Source: Gossypium raimondii
Taxonomy: Eukaryota > Streptophyta > Magnoliopsida > Malvales > Malvaceae
DNA length: 64,000 nucleotides
NCBI RefSeq assembly: GCF_025698545.1
Contig: NC_068567.1
Span: 2,914,001 to 2,978,000, forward strand
Direction: 5' to 3'
This document shows, piece by piece, positions 12,787-24,577 of the stretch. The notes below the pieces were generated by a model, which saw only the letters and a list, made by a program, of their open reading frames with translations, searched no databases and was not told the origin of the DNA. Both the position numbers and the translations under genes were made by a program. The first letter of the stretch is position 1; every line of letters begins with the position of its first letter.

Positions 12787-13292
12787 TGTTGAAGCTGGCT
12801 TCCATGCAGCACTAGGAGCAGACCAAGCTGCCGAGCCATGCAGCTGCGACAAAAGCTCATGCTGCTGATTCATTTTGGTTACTTCAAGTGTTTGTTTTGT
12901 TACTTAGTTTGATTTGAACTAAGTTTAGTTTGATTTGAACTAAGTTGTCAATGTACTTGATGTAATTAGGTAATGTTTGAGCCGATAAATCAGCTTTGCA
13001 AAGTGTACAAGTTATGTTTAACAATTTTCAGTGTACTTAGTGGAAGTAGGTGATGTTTAGGTAACCATTTTGTTTCTCTTTGACCAGCTTATGTCTGGTA
13101 TATGTGTTGGCATTATGCCATTTTTCAAGTCAATGAAAATTCATAAAAGAATTCTTCATCTAATGCTCTCTTAATTCTTTACTTTCTTTAGTTCATCAAG
13201 ATCAATTCTGTTTTTGTTTGTTCATCAAGCCATCGAGCCTTAAAGCTCAAGCTTCTGTCAGTTTTCATTCATCTTTGTTCTTAGTTCCAACA
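12787..13292 (+). mobile_element. Solo LTR abutting the P450-3 stop codon
   Basis: A 506-bp element runs from tgttga to ccaaca with the 5-bp target duplication aaagt on both sides (12782-12786 and 13293-13297). The left copy overlaps the TAA stop of P450-3. Read in reverse complement it matches the LTR in P450-1 exon 5. The family 3' flank of the P450 gene resumes right after it. It is a fossil with no coding content. Confidence 0.88.
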
Positions 13293-13560
13293 AAAGTACA
13301 CAGTTTCTAAGAACTCAGACTTTAACTTAGTTGGTTCATGTAGATAGTTCATGTTCACCTTTACGAGATGACATTTAATATGTCTAAGGTTCAAGCATTT
13401 GCAACCTGTTTATTATTCCCAAGTTCTTCCCTCTTTTATGGAAAATGAAATGCATGCAATCAATCGAAAGAGAATGTATGTTTATAGTATTATTGATCAA
13501 TTTATAGTAGTTACTAGCTATGCCTTGCTTGTGTAAAAGCTTTCATGCAATTTCTCTTTT
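13293..13560. other. Displaced 3' flank of P450-3
   Basis: The sequence continues the 3' flank seen after other copies (ctttacgagatgacatttaatatgtc..., gcatttgcaacc). This shows that the solo LTR was inserted between the stop codon and the original 3' UTR. Confidence 0.5.
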
Positions 13561-13960
13561 AAGGTCTGTCCTATTTTGGTCACTTCAAAAATTTTGTTCT
13601 CAATTTAATCATTTTAAATAAAATAATTGTGCGAATTGGTCACTATTAAAATTTTCGTTTTTTTGACAGATTATTGATGTGACACATTAGTTCACTGAGT
13701 AATTGACACATGGTATTTTTTTGTTGACTTTTGACTAAACTCTACAGACCTTGCTATAATTAGTCCAAAACTTTTCTCCTTAAACTTTAGTCTAAAGTTA
13801 ACACAAAATGTCAAATGTCAATGACCAAACAAAAGCAAATTGAAATTGAAAGCGGAAATTTTAACGACAATGACTAATTCGCATAATTAACTTATATAGA
13901 GTGACTAAATTGAAAAAGAAAACTGAAGTGACCAAAATAAGACAGATCCTATTTTAAAGT
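13561..13960. mobile_element. MITE with terminal inverted repeats
   Basis: The left end (ggtctgtcctattttggtca) and the right end (tgaccaaaataagacagatc) are near-perfect inverted repeats. Further matching pairs lie inward (aatttaatcattt/agtgactaaattg), leaving a core of about 250 bp with no coding capacity. This is a non-autonomous DNA transposon; the superfamily is not determined. Confidence 0.7.
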
Positions 13961-14500
13961 GACATTGTAGTTTACCCTTTTTTCTATACGCCTTTTTCTT
14001 CCAAATTTATTACTGGAAATTTTTAAATTTTATATCATGGAAATCAAATTAAAAAACTATGAAAACCAAACAAAAAAAGAAAGTCAATTAAAAGATTTTG
14101 GGAGGTTCAAACTTAAAACTATCATATGTTTAGATATTGATTAAAAGGGTTAAAATAAAAATTGAAAAATTTTAGACGGGACTAACATGCTATTAGACCG
14201 AACGTTTAGTGCCCGACCACTGCCACTCCAGCCTCACTAGATTCGGTTTCACCCATGTACTATAGTATTACTATTTTCTTTTATATCCAGTCAATGACGT
14301 ATATTTTATTAAATTTTATGATTAGCCTTGATTTGGTAATATCAAATAATTATAATATTAATTATATTAATTAAATTTAATTAAAATATATTTAGAATTA
14401 TTGCTTATATTTCTTTGTACATGGTTCCCAATCAAATTATCGTTTACATGCTGCAATTGGAGAAAGATTGAAGACCATTTTTCTTTCTATTTCCCAACCT
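13961..14500. other. Intergenic, distal upstream region of P450-4
   Basis: AT-rich. At about 14398-14480 a segment (ttgtacatggttcccaatca, then catgctgcaattggagaaag) matches the distal promoter block of P450-2 and P450-3, so this appears to be the P450-4 distal promoter pushed away by the repeat that follows. Confidence 0.45.
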
Positions 14501-15246
14501 TTGAATCCAATTGATGACATCGTCGGTACATCGATTTCTAATCTGTTCGGTTCATCTTATTCAAATCAAATAAATTATTAAAAAGTTCATAAAATATTTA
14601 AAATAAAAAATTATAAAATTCAGTTTAACTGATTTTTTTAGTCTAATTCAATTGATCCATACTAGTCTAACTAGCTATCCTACTTGTCTAAACAACATAG
14701 TTTGAAGGTTAATGTTTAACACATTGAGAATGTATTTTCACAATGATCTAATCACTTTATTAATCATCGATATATCCATAGTTGGAATATTAAAGTTATT
14801 GCATGTTGCACCAAAGATTCGAATTTGAATCATGTGTAATCTACTTTAGCAATGTTTTTGAATCGAATTGATGGAAAAAGTGGTTGATACATCGATTTTC
14901 AATCAATTCGGTCCGTCTGATTCAAATTAAATAAATTATTAAAAAGTTCATAAAAAATTATAAAATTATAAAATCCAGTTCAACTAATTTTTTAGTCTAA
15001 TTCAACTAATGCATATTGATTTATGGATCAACTAATTTTTTCCTCTCTCCAGATTAGTTCCATGATCTAACTGGCCAATCCTATTCGGTTTAGACAATAT
15101 AGTTTGAAAGTTAATGATTAACACATTGAAATTGTATTTTTACAATGATCTAATCACTTCATTAATCATCGATATAGTTACTGTTGGAGTGATAAATTAT
15201 TGCATGTTGGCACCAAAGATCCGAATTTGAATCATGTGTAATCTAT
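14501..15246. repeat. Two tandem copies of a ~360-bp repeat
   Basis: Copy 1 is about 14501-14857 and copy 2 about 14858-15246. Both run from ttgaatc(c/g)aattgatg through ataaattattaaaaagttc and caatgatctaatcac to gaatttgaatcatgtgtaat. Copy 2 has a small internal insertion. The unit is non-coding and splits the conserved upstream region of P450-4. Confidence 0.75.
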
Positions 15247-15799
15247 CTCACTCCCAAATTTGGAATGATAAAAAAAAAAAAGGCTTTTATAATCAGTTAA
15301 TCACTATATAATTACTGAGAAAAAGAATCATTACATATATAATTATTTTAATCCTCCTAAGTACCTGCTCATGGCCGCAGCGCAGCCCAATTCCAAAATA
15401 GTTTCAAGCCCAAGCCCGAATTTGGATCAAACCAATCACATTCAAGATATAAGGAATCTCTGACCCAAATCAGGCGTAATAATGATGTTACGGCTGCCTG
15501 GCTAATTTCGATGCTATTGGTTGGAGCGATCAAAAAGGAAAAAGGCCACACACCCATTTCTAGGAGTTGAATACTCATTGCTGCTGCGCTCTTAACTTTT
15601 TATGTATGTCCATTTTTATGATTTGTATATACAGACTAATACGATCCGAGTTAATTATAATGATGATAATTATCAATCATTAAAGAAACCCTTAAATTAC
15701 AAATAACGATGGTGACGTTAACTATCATTGAGAACTCAGAAATTCAACTGTTACTGAGACTAAAAAGAAACATCTGAATTCAGAATTAAGAGAACCAAA
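15247..15799 (+). promoter_or_regulatory. Proximal upstream region of P450-4
   Basis: From about 15535 to the ATG the sequence aligns with the region upstream of P450-6 and P450-10 (agactaatacga..., cccttaaattacaaataacga, gttactgagac). This proximal class differs from that of P450-2/-3/-5/-9. No gene is supported in 15247-15799. Confidence 0.5.
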
Positions 15800-18363
15800 A
15801 TGAGTGCCTTGACAGAGCTTGTGATTCTTGTCCCATTTTGTTTCTTCCTCGTAGCTTTAATCAAGTTCCTTTATGATTACTTGTGGGTGCCTCTCCGTAT
15901 ACAGCGTCTCCTGAATTCACAGGGAATCAAAGGACCTGCTTACAAATTCATCCATGGCAACAACCATGAAGTTACCAAAATGAAAAAGGAAGCATTAAGC
16001 AAGCATCTGGGCCTGACAGATGATATATTTCCCAAGGTGCAGCCACATATTTACACTTGGATCAACAGATATGGTAAGATCCATCCATGTTTTTCAGTAT
16101 GGTTTTCAATCTTCTAGTTCTAAGAAATGGTGGCCCCTTTTTCTATCTTTGATTAGGGAGGAATTATCTTTATTGGAACGGTATTCGACCTGAACTGGTT
16201 ATTTCAGAGCCTGAACTAGTCAAAGAGGTTCTCAAAAATAGTGAAAATACATTTCCGAAAAAGAAGCCTTCGATCTTTTTTAGCAAGCTACTGGGGAACG
16301 GACTTGTGCTTCTTGAGGGTGAAAAATGGGTGAAGCATCGGAAGCTAGCCAATCATGTTTTCCATGGGGAAAGATTAAAGGTAAAGCATTTTAGGACGGA
16401 ACAAACAATTGTTAGCTAAATCTTATATGGTTGCTTAAATATTTTGGAGGACTGTTTGTGCAGAACATGACACCAGCAGTAATTGCCAGCGTTGAAACAA
16501 TGTTAGAGAAGTGGAAAGGCCAAGAAGGCAAAGAAATTGAAGTGTTTCAAGAATTTAGATTGTTGACTTCAGAAGTGATATCCAGAACAGCTTTTGGTAG
16601 CAACTACTTGGAAGGGGAGAAGATTTTTGCCATGTTGAAAGAGTTGTCTATAATTATGAGCCGGAATAATTTCAAGACTAGTATTCCTTTGATCAAGTAT
16701 GTTCCAAGATTTTAACTAGTTTTTGAATGCAAATGTTAGAAAGCCAATTAAACTTCTAGATAAAAGCTAAACTTAACTTTTTAAGAGATAATTTTTTTAG
16801 AACATTCTAAAATATAAAAATTAAAAAAATATTATCTAGAAGAATAGATATTATACACGAACATTTTGGTTATTAGATATTCGTAATATTAATGGTAAGG
16901 ATCTTGACATGTGTCAACAATTCAATGGCCACTAAACTTTATAAATAGGGGTAGGAGTTTTCATTTTTGGCACCTCTGTGCAACAGAGAAGCGTGTGCCA
17001 TATTGTAATTCTATTGTGCATTAATAAAGTGTTCTTTCTCTTATAATTGTAAGTCTCGGCTAAGCCTTAGTTTTCTATGCACTTAGTGCACTTGAGGAGT
17101 TAGGTTCTATATATAGTTGGTTCTACCGCTTGAATGATATATGATCGGCCTTGCCGCTTGAATAATATATGATCGGCCTTGTTGCCTTAGTATTATAGTG
17201 CACTAAGAAGTTAGAAAATAAAAGGTTAACCGACTCCAAAGAGTTGGTATAATATTACTTGTAGGTCCTAGGTCTTCTATAGTGAGTGTGTTGGGCTCAT
17301 CGAGTTCCCAACAACAAATTTTAGGATGTTTATTCCTATGGATTTAGTTTTCTCATATATGGTTGACATTAGTTTGCTTTTACAGCAAGTTATGGAAAGG
17401 CGTTGATATGCTGAAGTCAGAAGAACTTGCAAAAGGAATACAAGATTGTGTGATGAAAATTGTTAAGAAAAGAGAAGACAAATTTGTGAATGGAGAAGCT
17501 GACAGCTTTGGCAATGATTTTTTAGGATTACTTGTAAATGCATATCATGATTCGGACGAAAATAACAGGCTTTCAATGGAAGATTTGGTAGATGAGTGCA
17601 AAACATTCTACTTTGCCGGGCAAGAAACTGTTAATTCCTTACTTGCTTGGATAGTCTTGCTTTTAGCAACTCACGGAGATTGGCAGGATAAAGCTAGAAG
17701 AGAGGTGATTGACATATTCGGTAACCGAAATCCAGATTCCGAAGGCATTTCTAAACTCAAAACTGTAAGTAAATTGTCAAATATTCCAATATATTTTGTA
17801 TCTCGATCTCAAAGCTGGTGTTTCAATCACGTCTTGTTTATCGCAATTACAAATGTAACAAATATTATGTGTTTAGTACATATTCTTTAATTTAATCTGA
17901 CCTGTTCTTGTTTTGCAAACAGATTACCATGATTATTTATGAAACACTAAGATTGTATGGTCCATCAAATGGCTTGCAAAGAAGAGTTACAAGAAAAGTT
18001 CAGCTGGGAAAGCTAGTCTTGCCTGCTAATATAGATATTCTGGTTCAAAATATTGCACTTCACCATGACCCTCACCAGTGGGGAGATGATGTACATCTTT
18101 TTAAACCAGAGAGATTTGAAGAAGGGATTGCCAAAGCTACCAACTACAATGTGGCTGCATTTTTTCCCTTCGGATTGGGACCTCGATCTTGTGTTGGTAT
18201 GTCCTTTGCAATCACGGAAACTAAGGTTGCACTCTCCATGATTCTACAACGCTACACCATTACCCTCTCCCCTGCCTATGTCCACTCACCAATGACTATT
18301 CTCGCCATTCGACCACAGCATGGAATTCAAGTAATACTTGAGTCACTGCATAACAATGCTTAA
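15800..18363 (+). CDS. P450-4: CYP749A-like cytochrome P450, LTR in intron 3
   Basis: Exons: 15800-16073, 16157-16380, 16464-16696, 17386-17764, 17923-18363; 516 aa. All frames are open and all splice sites canonical. It starts MSALTELVILVPFCFF, with the ER anchor in residues 5-28, then hinge GIKGPAYKF (the second Pro is Ala). I-helix AGQET is at about 321-325, ETLR at 377-380, PERF at 432-435, and haem loop FGLGPRSCVG has Cys at about 460. Intron 3 is about 690 bp instead of about 140 bp because a 580-bp solo LTR lies in it; the conserved acceptor part of the intron survives, so correct splicing is plausible. Exons 4-5 are duplicated as P450-8. Substrate unknown; it differs from P450-2/-3 in the region around the B-C loop. 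Confidence 0.9.
16734..17313 (+). mobile_element. Solo LTR in intron 3 of P450-4
   Basis: A 580-bp element from tgttag to cccaaca replaces nothing in the intron. The flanks gcaaa (16729-16733) and acaaa (17314-17318) look like a target duplication with one later change. A TATA-like ctttataaataggg near 16938 and a polyadenylation-like region follow in the order expected for an LTR. Its last 484 bp recur at 45247-45731, where the second duplication unit begins. It is a fossil, probably Copia-type. Confidence 0.75.
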
Positions 18364-18627
18364 AGTACACAATAGCTAAGGGACTTGAGGTTTAACTCAA
18401 TTTGTTTATGTATTCACCTTTAGGTGTTAAAGCACTTTTAACATTAGTAACCCCTTCCTATTCCTATGCTATACCCTACTCAACGCAAAAACATGGTAAA
18501 ACATGCAATCCATAAATATATATATGTGTATGTTTCAGTATTGTTGATCAATATATAATTTTTACTAGTTATGCCTTATTTCATTTGAATTGCAGTATTA
18601 GCATCCTAAAGCCTTTCCAGCAAGCAA
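18364..18627. other. 3' flank of P450-4
   Basis: Matches the flank of P450-6 (tttcatttgaattgcagt, atcctaaag) and is nearly identical to 46785-47082. It contains a short ta/tg microsatellite near 18520 that is longer in the other copy. Probably 3' UTR and downstream DNA. Confidence 0.5.
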
Positions 18628-20512
18628 TAGCAGCAAGAATTAAACTAAGTTGTGAACATCGATACATTGTAGGATAGGCTTGATCAAGAGCATTAGTCAA
18701 ACAACAGCAGCAAACATATCCCATAGATACCACTTGATATCAAGCACCATAGATACCACTCGATATCAAGCACCACCATGAATTAAACATGGGTCTCCTC
18801 TTGATTCTAGGTTTAACGAACGACTCTGCCATGCCATTCCTCTCACAATTTACATGATGAAAAAAAACCGAACCAATCTCAATCACAATTCAATGAATGT
18901 CAGAAAAATACCCCGAAGCTTCCTGTTGGGGTTATCAGGACATAGAACAAGGAAGCAAGATGTATGAAATATTTTTACTTGCTCACAATCTTGCAGCAAG
19001 GGAGATTATGGCTGATAGCTCATTTTGCTCATTCATTCAACTAGAAAAAACAATACATTTATAACCAAATACATCAGTAAATACTGCCTACTACCACTTA
19101 AATAGCCTAGGAACTTGTAAAACATTGCTTGTGCACATAAACAAGCCACCTAAACTAGTCATCCAACTACCTAAACACTTCAAGCTTTTATCAGCTTGTT
19201 CATTTTCAACTAATTTAATTACAATGTAACTAAACAAAAAACTTGTTAATGCAGCATGCACAAGGGCTGCAACATGCAAATAACCTGCATGCACTTTAAC
19301 ATAACAACAGCATGGTTGGCCACTTTTCAACACTTCCATGGTCTTTCAGATTTGTTTTTTATACCAACAATCAGACCATTAGCGTAACATCTTGTCGATT
19401 GGATAAAAAGAGCAAGAGTATGCTTTAATTGCTGCAATTTCCGCAAGTCCATTATCTTACCTAAATTCTCCACGATCAATTATCTCGTTAAGTTCTTTAC
19501 TGCCTTCAATATTACCACTACAATCTATTCTTTCGCTTCTATCTTGAACTACGTTAAAATCGCCCAGCACACCAAATTACCATTGTGAGAGCTTCTCAGG
19601 TCCAAGACCTTCGACCATAGCACTTTTTGATCAATTACAGAACACGAAGCATGTAAATTTTAGATCCAACACTCAAAGAATCAATATCCCAGACGACCAA
19701 GAGACCTCTTGAACGTCCAATTGAAGGGGAGAAAGAGAATCCAAAAACATCATAAGGCCACAAAGATCTAATCTTCTGATCCTTCACACTCACCATTCTA
19801 CTTTCATGAAGACAGTTCGTGTCCAATTTATTAAGAACTACTGCTAGTCTCACCACTTTGTACTTAATTTTATTACCAATACCCCTGATATTCCAAGATA
19901 GGATCCACATTTGGATCAAAGGCAATAAAGCCACAAAAAACACTAGCAAGTATAAACACAACCAAAATTTAAAGAAAACAGAAACCGATGAAAAGACCAA
20001 CCAAAAACCTGCAACACACCAGACCTGCAGCATATTGAATCGACATTCTTAACCAAGTTTCTATCGTTGCATTCTAAAGTAATCAACTTTACCGAGTCTT
20101 CACAATTCGCAGACAACCCCAAAAGCTTTCCCACATTCCAAGTTCCTTCGCCACTTGACTCAAGGTTCTTCGCCTATTCTGCAGATCTGAGTCAGTGAGA
20201 GTCTGACTAGCAAATCTATCACTCTAGTTTGAGTTTCCCGACCCCTTCTTTTACTAGTTCTTATCCTTCAATGTCGTCGGAGGATTTCACCCTTCTCTCC
20301 TTAGTAGCAACAACGACAATTTCCCCATCTAAAAGTTACCACATGTCTTCACCTGGACTAGAAGAAGAGAACACCTTCTCCATAGCCCTCCCTGCATTAC
20401 AGTCCACCAGGCAAGATTGGCCCACATCAGTATTCATCTCATTATTTGATCCATTCAACTTTGGGTCAGAAGGGAACCCATCTTGAATGTTCTCCCCATT
20501 TAAGTCAAAACG
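18628..20512 (-). mobile_element. L1-type LINE fragment with endonuclease region
   Basis: On the minus strand, about 19635-20033 encodes MWILSWNIRGIG..., the start of an AP-endonuclease/EEP domain of plant LINEs. Further 3' (about 19540-19570) the word GDFNVVQDRSER carries the GDFN catalytic motif in another frame. Upstream sequence (20040-20500) looks like the end of ORF1. The element is 3'-truncated before the reverse transcriptase, frame-broken, and interrupted by a solo LTR. The copy in unit B keeps about 430 bp more at its 5' end (near 49012-49450), so unit A lost that piece. It is not functional. Confidence 0.7.
18924..19332 (-). mobile_element. Solo LTR nested in the LINE (unit A)
   Basis: A 409-bp element from tgttgg to tcaaca has the target duplication cttcc at 18919-18923 and 19333-19337. 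Internal words (cctactaccact, catgcatgc-rich end) relate it to the LTRs in P450-1 and next to P450-3. It inserted into the LINE remnant before the segmental duplication, because both units carry it at the same site. Confidence 0.82.
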
Positions 20513-22229
20513 TTGTGTCTCTTAAATAGTAATTCAAAACTTGTAAAATTAACTGTATCGAGGAGTGTTTATCACAATTTATTAACATGATAGGTACAAA
20601 TTTTAAATATGTAAAATATCGTACTTATACATAAATACAACAATTTTATTCTAAAATAAATAAAGTTTAACTACTAACTAGAGTCATTTAATTATTAATT
20701 ATGCTGAACCATTTTATATACATAAACATCAGATTTTGTGATACTTACTCGTGTGGACAATTTAATATGTAATGATTATTAAAAGCCTAAGAAATGAACT
20801 CACAAACATTAACAATAATTGTCTCAATTACACAATCTGGAAGTTTTGTTCTTAAACTAATCATTAAACAAATAATCTCTCAAATGATAGATTGCGATTT
20901 GATAACTCATATGTAATTATATTGTAGATGCATCTACTAAAATAATATTTAAACATTCTACTTTTCAGATAAATGAGCTCATATTTCTTTCATAAAAATG
21001 TAAGAGATTCAATCTCAATTTTTGTTAGTAATGTTCTAATAAATCACCTTCATTGAGAACATTCGACTCATGATAATTACTTAAAATGAAGAATCTTTAT
21101 GCTCTTTAATAAATATCCATGTAAATTCTTATTTATCGTATCATTATTGATTGAGATGGTCTAACCAATCATGCCAATTAATTAGTATATTTAGACCAGT
21201 AAACTTCGTTACTATTCACATGATTCAATGATACTAATGTGAACTTTTGGTTTACCATCTCATATTATTTAACCATACTAATATATACATTGTAACAATT
21301 AGAGGAAAAGACCATAGTTTTCAATGCAAAATTCTTACTCAATATAATAGATTTAATTATTTGTCTCCTCATCCACAATTTCAATATAATATTTGTTACA
21401 ACGTATATCCTTTTAAAACACGATAATTTATTTGAGACTAACTAGATTATATATAGTGCATTAATTATCACTTTGTTCTTTGAATAACAATGTATTAACT
21501 CTTCGGAGCCTTGAATTAATTTTGTTTTATAAAAGATTAACGTGTTCCATTATCACATTAAATACAGGGTAACAATATATTAATTTTTCTAGAGCTTTAA
21601 ATTAATTTTGTGCCACCAAAGATGGGTTTGTTCATTACCAAACAAAAGATATGCTTCATACCTCAGGATAGTATGTACTGTTGTACTGTCTATGAGACAT
21701 ATGTTTCCTTTCCTTTAAGAAATATTAATTAAATAATAAATTTATCAAGTGTACGACAGGTAAATAACTAACTACTTTTCATAAATTCTCTTTTCTTTCA
21801 AGGGTGGTATTGAGAACTCTAATTGTTCTCTTATTTGTCTATTTCTTTCCACTTCTAGTGGCCAAAAGTAATTATTACTAATAAGATATCCAAGAATCAA
21901 GTAATGAGTACTGTCACAATTCACAATGCCTAGAACTACTTATAGTCTCTTCCCAATCCATAAATAGGAGGATAATGCACTTCAGCACACTCAAACCAAC
22001 ATACTCCTGCATTGACAACAATACCCATACTAATCGAGTTAAGACTTAATCGGTAAAACTTAAGTATCATTGGGTGACTGACGATGTTGCTTGTTCTTCC
22101 ATAACACAATGATTTGGTGCATTAATATTAGTATCATCTCACCCTCAAAAACGTATAAATAATGACTAAATTATTTCAAGCCTCCTCATTAATGGTAAGA
22201 CATTACAGCACAGATATGATATTTTACCT
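20513..22229. other. Intergenic upstream of P450-5
   Basis: AT-rich with no gene. About 20703-21689 is missing from unit B (the junction there is near 49607). The stretch 21960-22080 is a dispersed motif also seen near 4855. No domain is recognised. Confidence 0.5.
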
Positions 22230-22361
22230 TATCTACGAAGGAACAAAAGGAAAGATGACAACCATATCCCACTCAATTACCATTTAAATGCTTTGTTAAA
22301 TATGGAAATCACAATAGAATAACTAAAGGAGCAACTGGATTCAGTGTTGAGAGAAGGAAAA
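22230..22361 (+). promoter_or_regulatory. Proximal promoter/leader of P450-5
   Basis: Shared with P450-2, -3 and -9: aaaggaaagatgacaa, a block around tatggaaatcacaata, and ggattcagtgtt just before the ATG. Defined only by conservation between paralogues. Confidence 0.5.
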
Positions 22362-24577
22362 ATGAGTGGCTTGATGGAGCTTGTGATTCTTGTCGCGTGT
22401 TGTTTCTTCCTCGTAACTTTAATCAAGTTCCTTTACGATTATCTGTGGATACCTCTGCGTATACAGCATATACTGAATTCACAGGGAATCAAAGGACCTC
22501 CTATCAGATTCATCCATGGCAACAACAAGGAAATTGCCAAAATGAAACAAGAAGCATTAGGCAAACCTGTGGCCTGGACAGATGATTTATTTCCCAGACT
22601 ACAGCCACATATTTACAGCTGGATCAACAGATATGGTAAGATCCATGCTGTTTTTTTTCACTAAGATTTATAACTCGTAGTTCTATGAAAGATTGATCCT
22701 TTTTCTTTTTATGTGATTAGGGAAGAATTTTGTTTATTGGGACGGTGCTCGAGCTGAATTGGTGATTTCTGAGCCTGAACTAGTTAAAGAGGTTTTGAAA
22801 AATAGTGAAAATATTTTTCAAAAAGTGAAGCTTCCAGAAATTAGTAGGAAGCTCATGGGGAATGGGCTTGCGTTCACTGAGGGGGAAAAATGGGCAAAGT
22901 ATCGAAAGCTAGCCAATCACACTTTCCATGGGGAAAGCCTAAAGGTAAATCCTCCAAATATATAAACTTGGTGTAATTAATTTACGAGAATTATACATAC
23001 ACTACAATATTTTAGTAAAATTTTGTATTGTTTGCTAGGGATGAGTTTCTCATCGAAGTTGATAAGTATCGTGAAAAAATATTTTTCAAAAGTTTGATTA
23101 TGTTTACCACATAAAATGTTAGATATAAATTAAAAAAAGTAATTTCATTGAAAGCATTATTCCAAAAAAAAATATATATATATATATATATAAATTTTTT
23201 TTGGCTTTCTAGCTTAGAATAAAATCTAATTTGAATTCATGCATGGTTTTGTGTTGAAAAGTGTTTTCCATCGCTACTACTTACATATTGGAGGATTCTT
23301 TGGACAGAACATGACTCCAGCAATGATTGCTAGTGTTGAAACAATGCTAGAAAAGTGGAATGGCCAAGAAGGCCAGGAGATTGAAGTGTTTCAAGAATTT
23401 AGATTACTGACTTCAGAAGTGATTTCCAAAACAGCATTTGGTAGCAGTTACTTGGAGGGGGAGAAGATTTTTGCCCTGCTGTACAAGTTGAAAATACTTG
23501 TTAGTCGAAATATGTCCAAGACTACAATTCCTTTCATCAAGTATGTTCCCTATAACCTTAGTTAATCCCAAGTTTTTCCTTTATTTCAATTAGCTTTTGA
23601 ATGCAAATTTTGGACTTTTATTCCCCATAGCTTTGGTTTTCTCCTTATATATAGCTTACCATAGTTTGCTTTTCCAGCAAGCTATGGAAATCTGCTGATT
23701 TGCTAGAGTCTGAAAAACTTGCAAAAGGAATACAAGATTGTGTAATGAAGATTGTTAAGAAAAGAGAAGACCAAGTTGTGAATGGAGAAGCTGATAGCTT
23801 CGGCAATGATTTTCTTGGATTACTTGTAAATGCCTATCATGATTTGGATCAGAAAAATAGGCTTTCATTGCAAGACCTGGTAGATGAATGCAAAACTTTC
23901 TACATTTCCGGACAAGAAACTGTTAATTCCCTACTGGGATGGATAGTCTTGCATTTGGCAATCTATGGAGATTGGCAAGAAAAAGCAAGAAGGGAGGTGA
24001 TTGACATTTTTGGTAACCAAAATCCTCATCTCGAAGGCATCACCAAACTTAAAACAGTAAGCAAACTATCTAACCAAGATATTAAATAGCCATCACAACA
24101 TGATGTAATCTAACATATTTTCTATTTTGCAAACTGATGACCATGATCATCAATGAAACTCTAAGATTGTATGGTCCGTCAAATGGCTTGGCAAGAACAG
24201 TTGCAAGAGAAGTACAGTTGGGAAAGTTAGTCTTGCCTGCTAAATTAGATATTCTGCCTCTAAATATTGGACTTCACCGTGACCCTCACTTATGGGGGGA
24301 TAATGTGCATCTTTTTAAACCAGAGAGATTTGCCGACGGGATTGCCAAAGCTACCAATTACACCGCGGCTGCATTTTTGCCCTTCGGATTGGGTCCTCGA
24401 TCTTGTGTTGGTATGACATTTGCAACAATAGAAACCAAGATTGCTCTCTCCATGATTCTACAACGTTACACCATTACTCTTTCCCCTGCCTATGTCCACT
24501 CTCCAATACTTATTCTCACCGTTCGACCACAACATGGAATTCAAGTAATAATTGAACCGCTACATAATAATTTTTGA
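22362..24577 (+). CDS. P450-5: CYP749A-like P450 with a lost acceptor before exon 5
   Basis: Exons by homology: 22362-22635, 22721-22944, 23308-23540, 23678-24056, 24137-24577; 516 aa if joined. It starts MSGLMELVILVACCFF, hinge GIKGPPIRF; the I-helix is SGQETV (Ser where others have Ala, about residue 321), then ETLR, PERF and FGLGPRSCVG with Cys at about 460. The reading frames are all open. However, the 3' end of intron 4 reads gcaaactg where P450-9 and all other copies read gcaaacag or the like, so the AG acceptor is gone. The next AG (after ctaag, 24165) would cut off 29 nt, remove ETLR and shift frame. The gene is therefore probably non-productive or mis-spliced. Intron 2 holds a (ta)n run near 23171. 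Its duplicate P450-9 has a normal acceptor. Confidence 0.85.
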
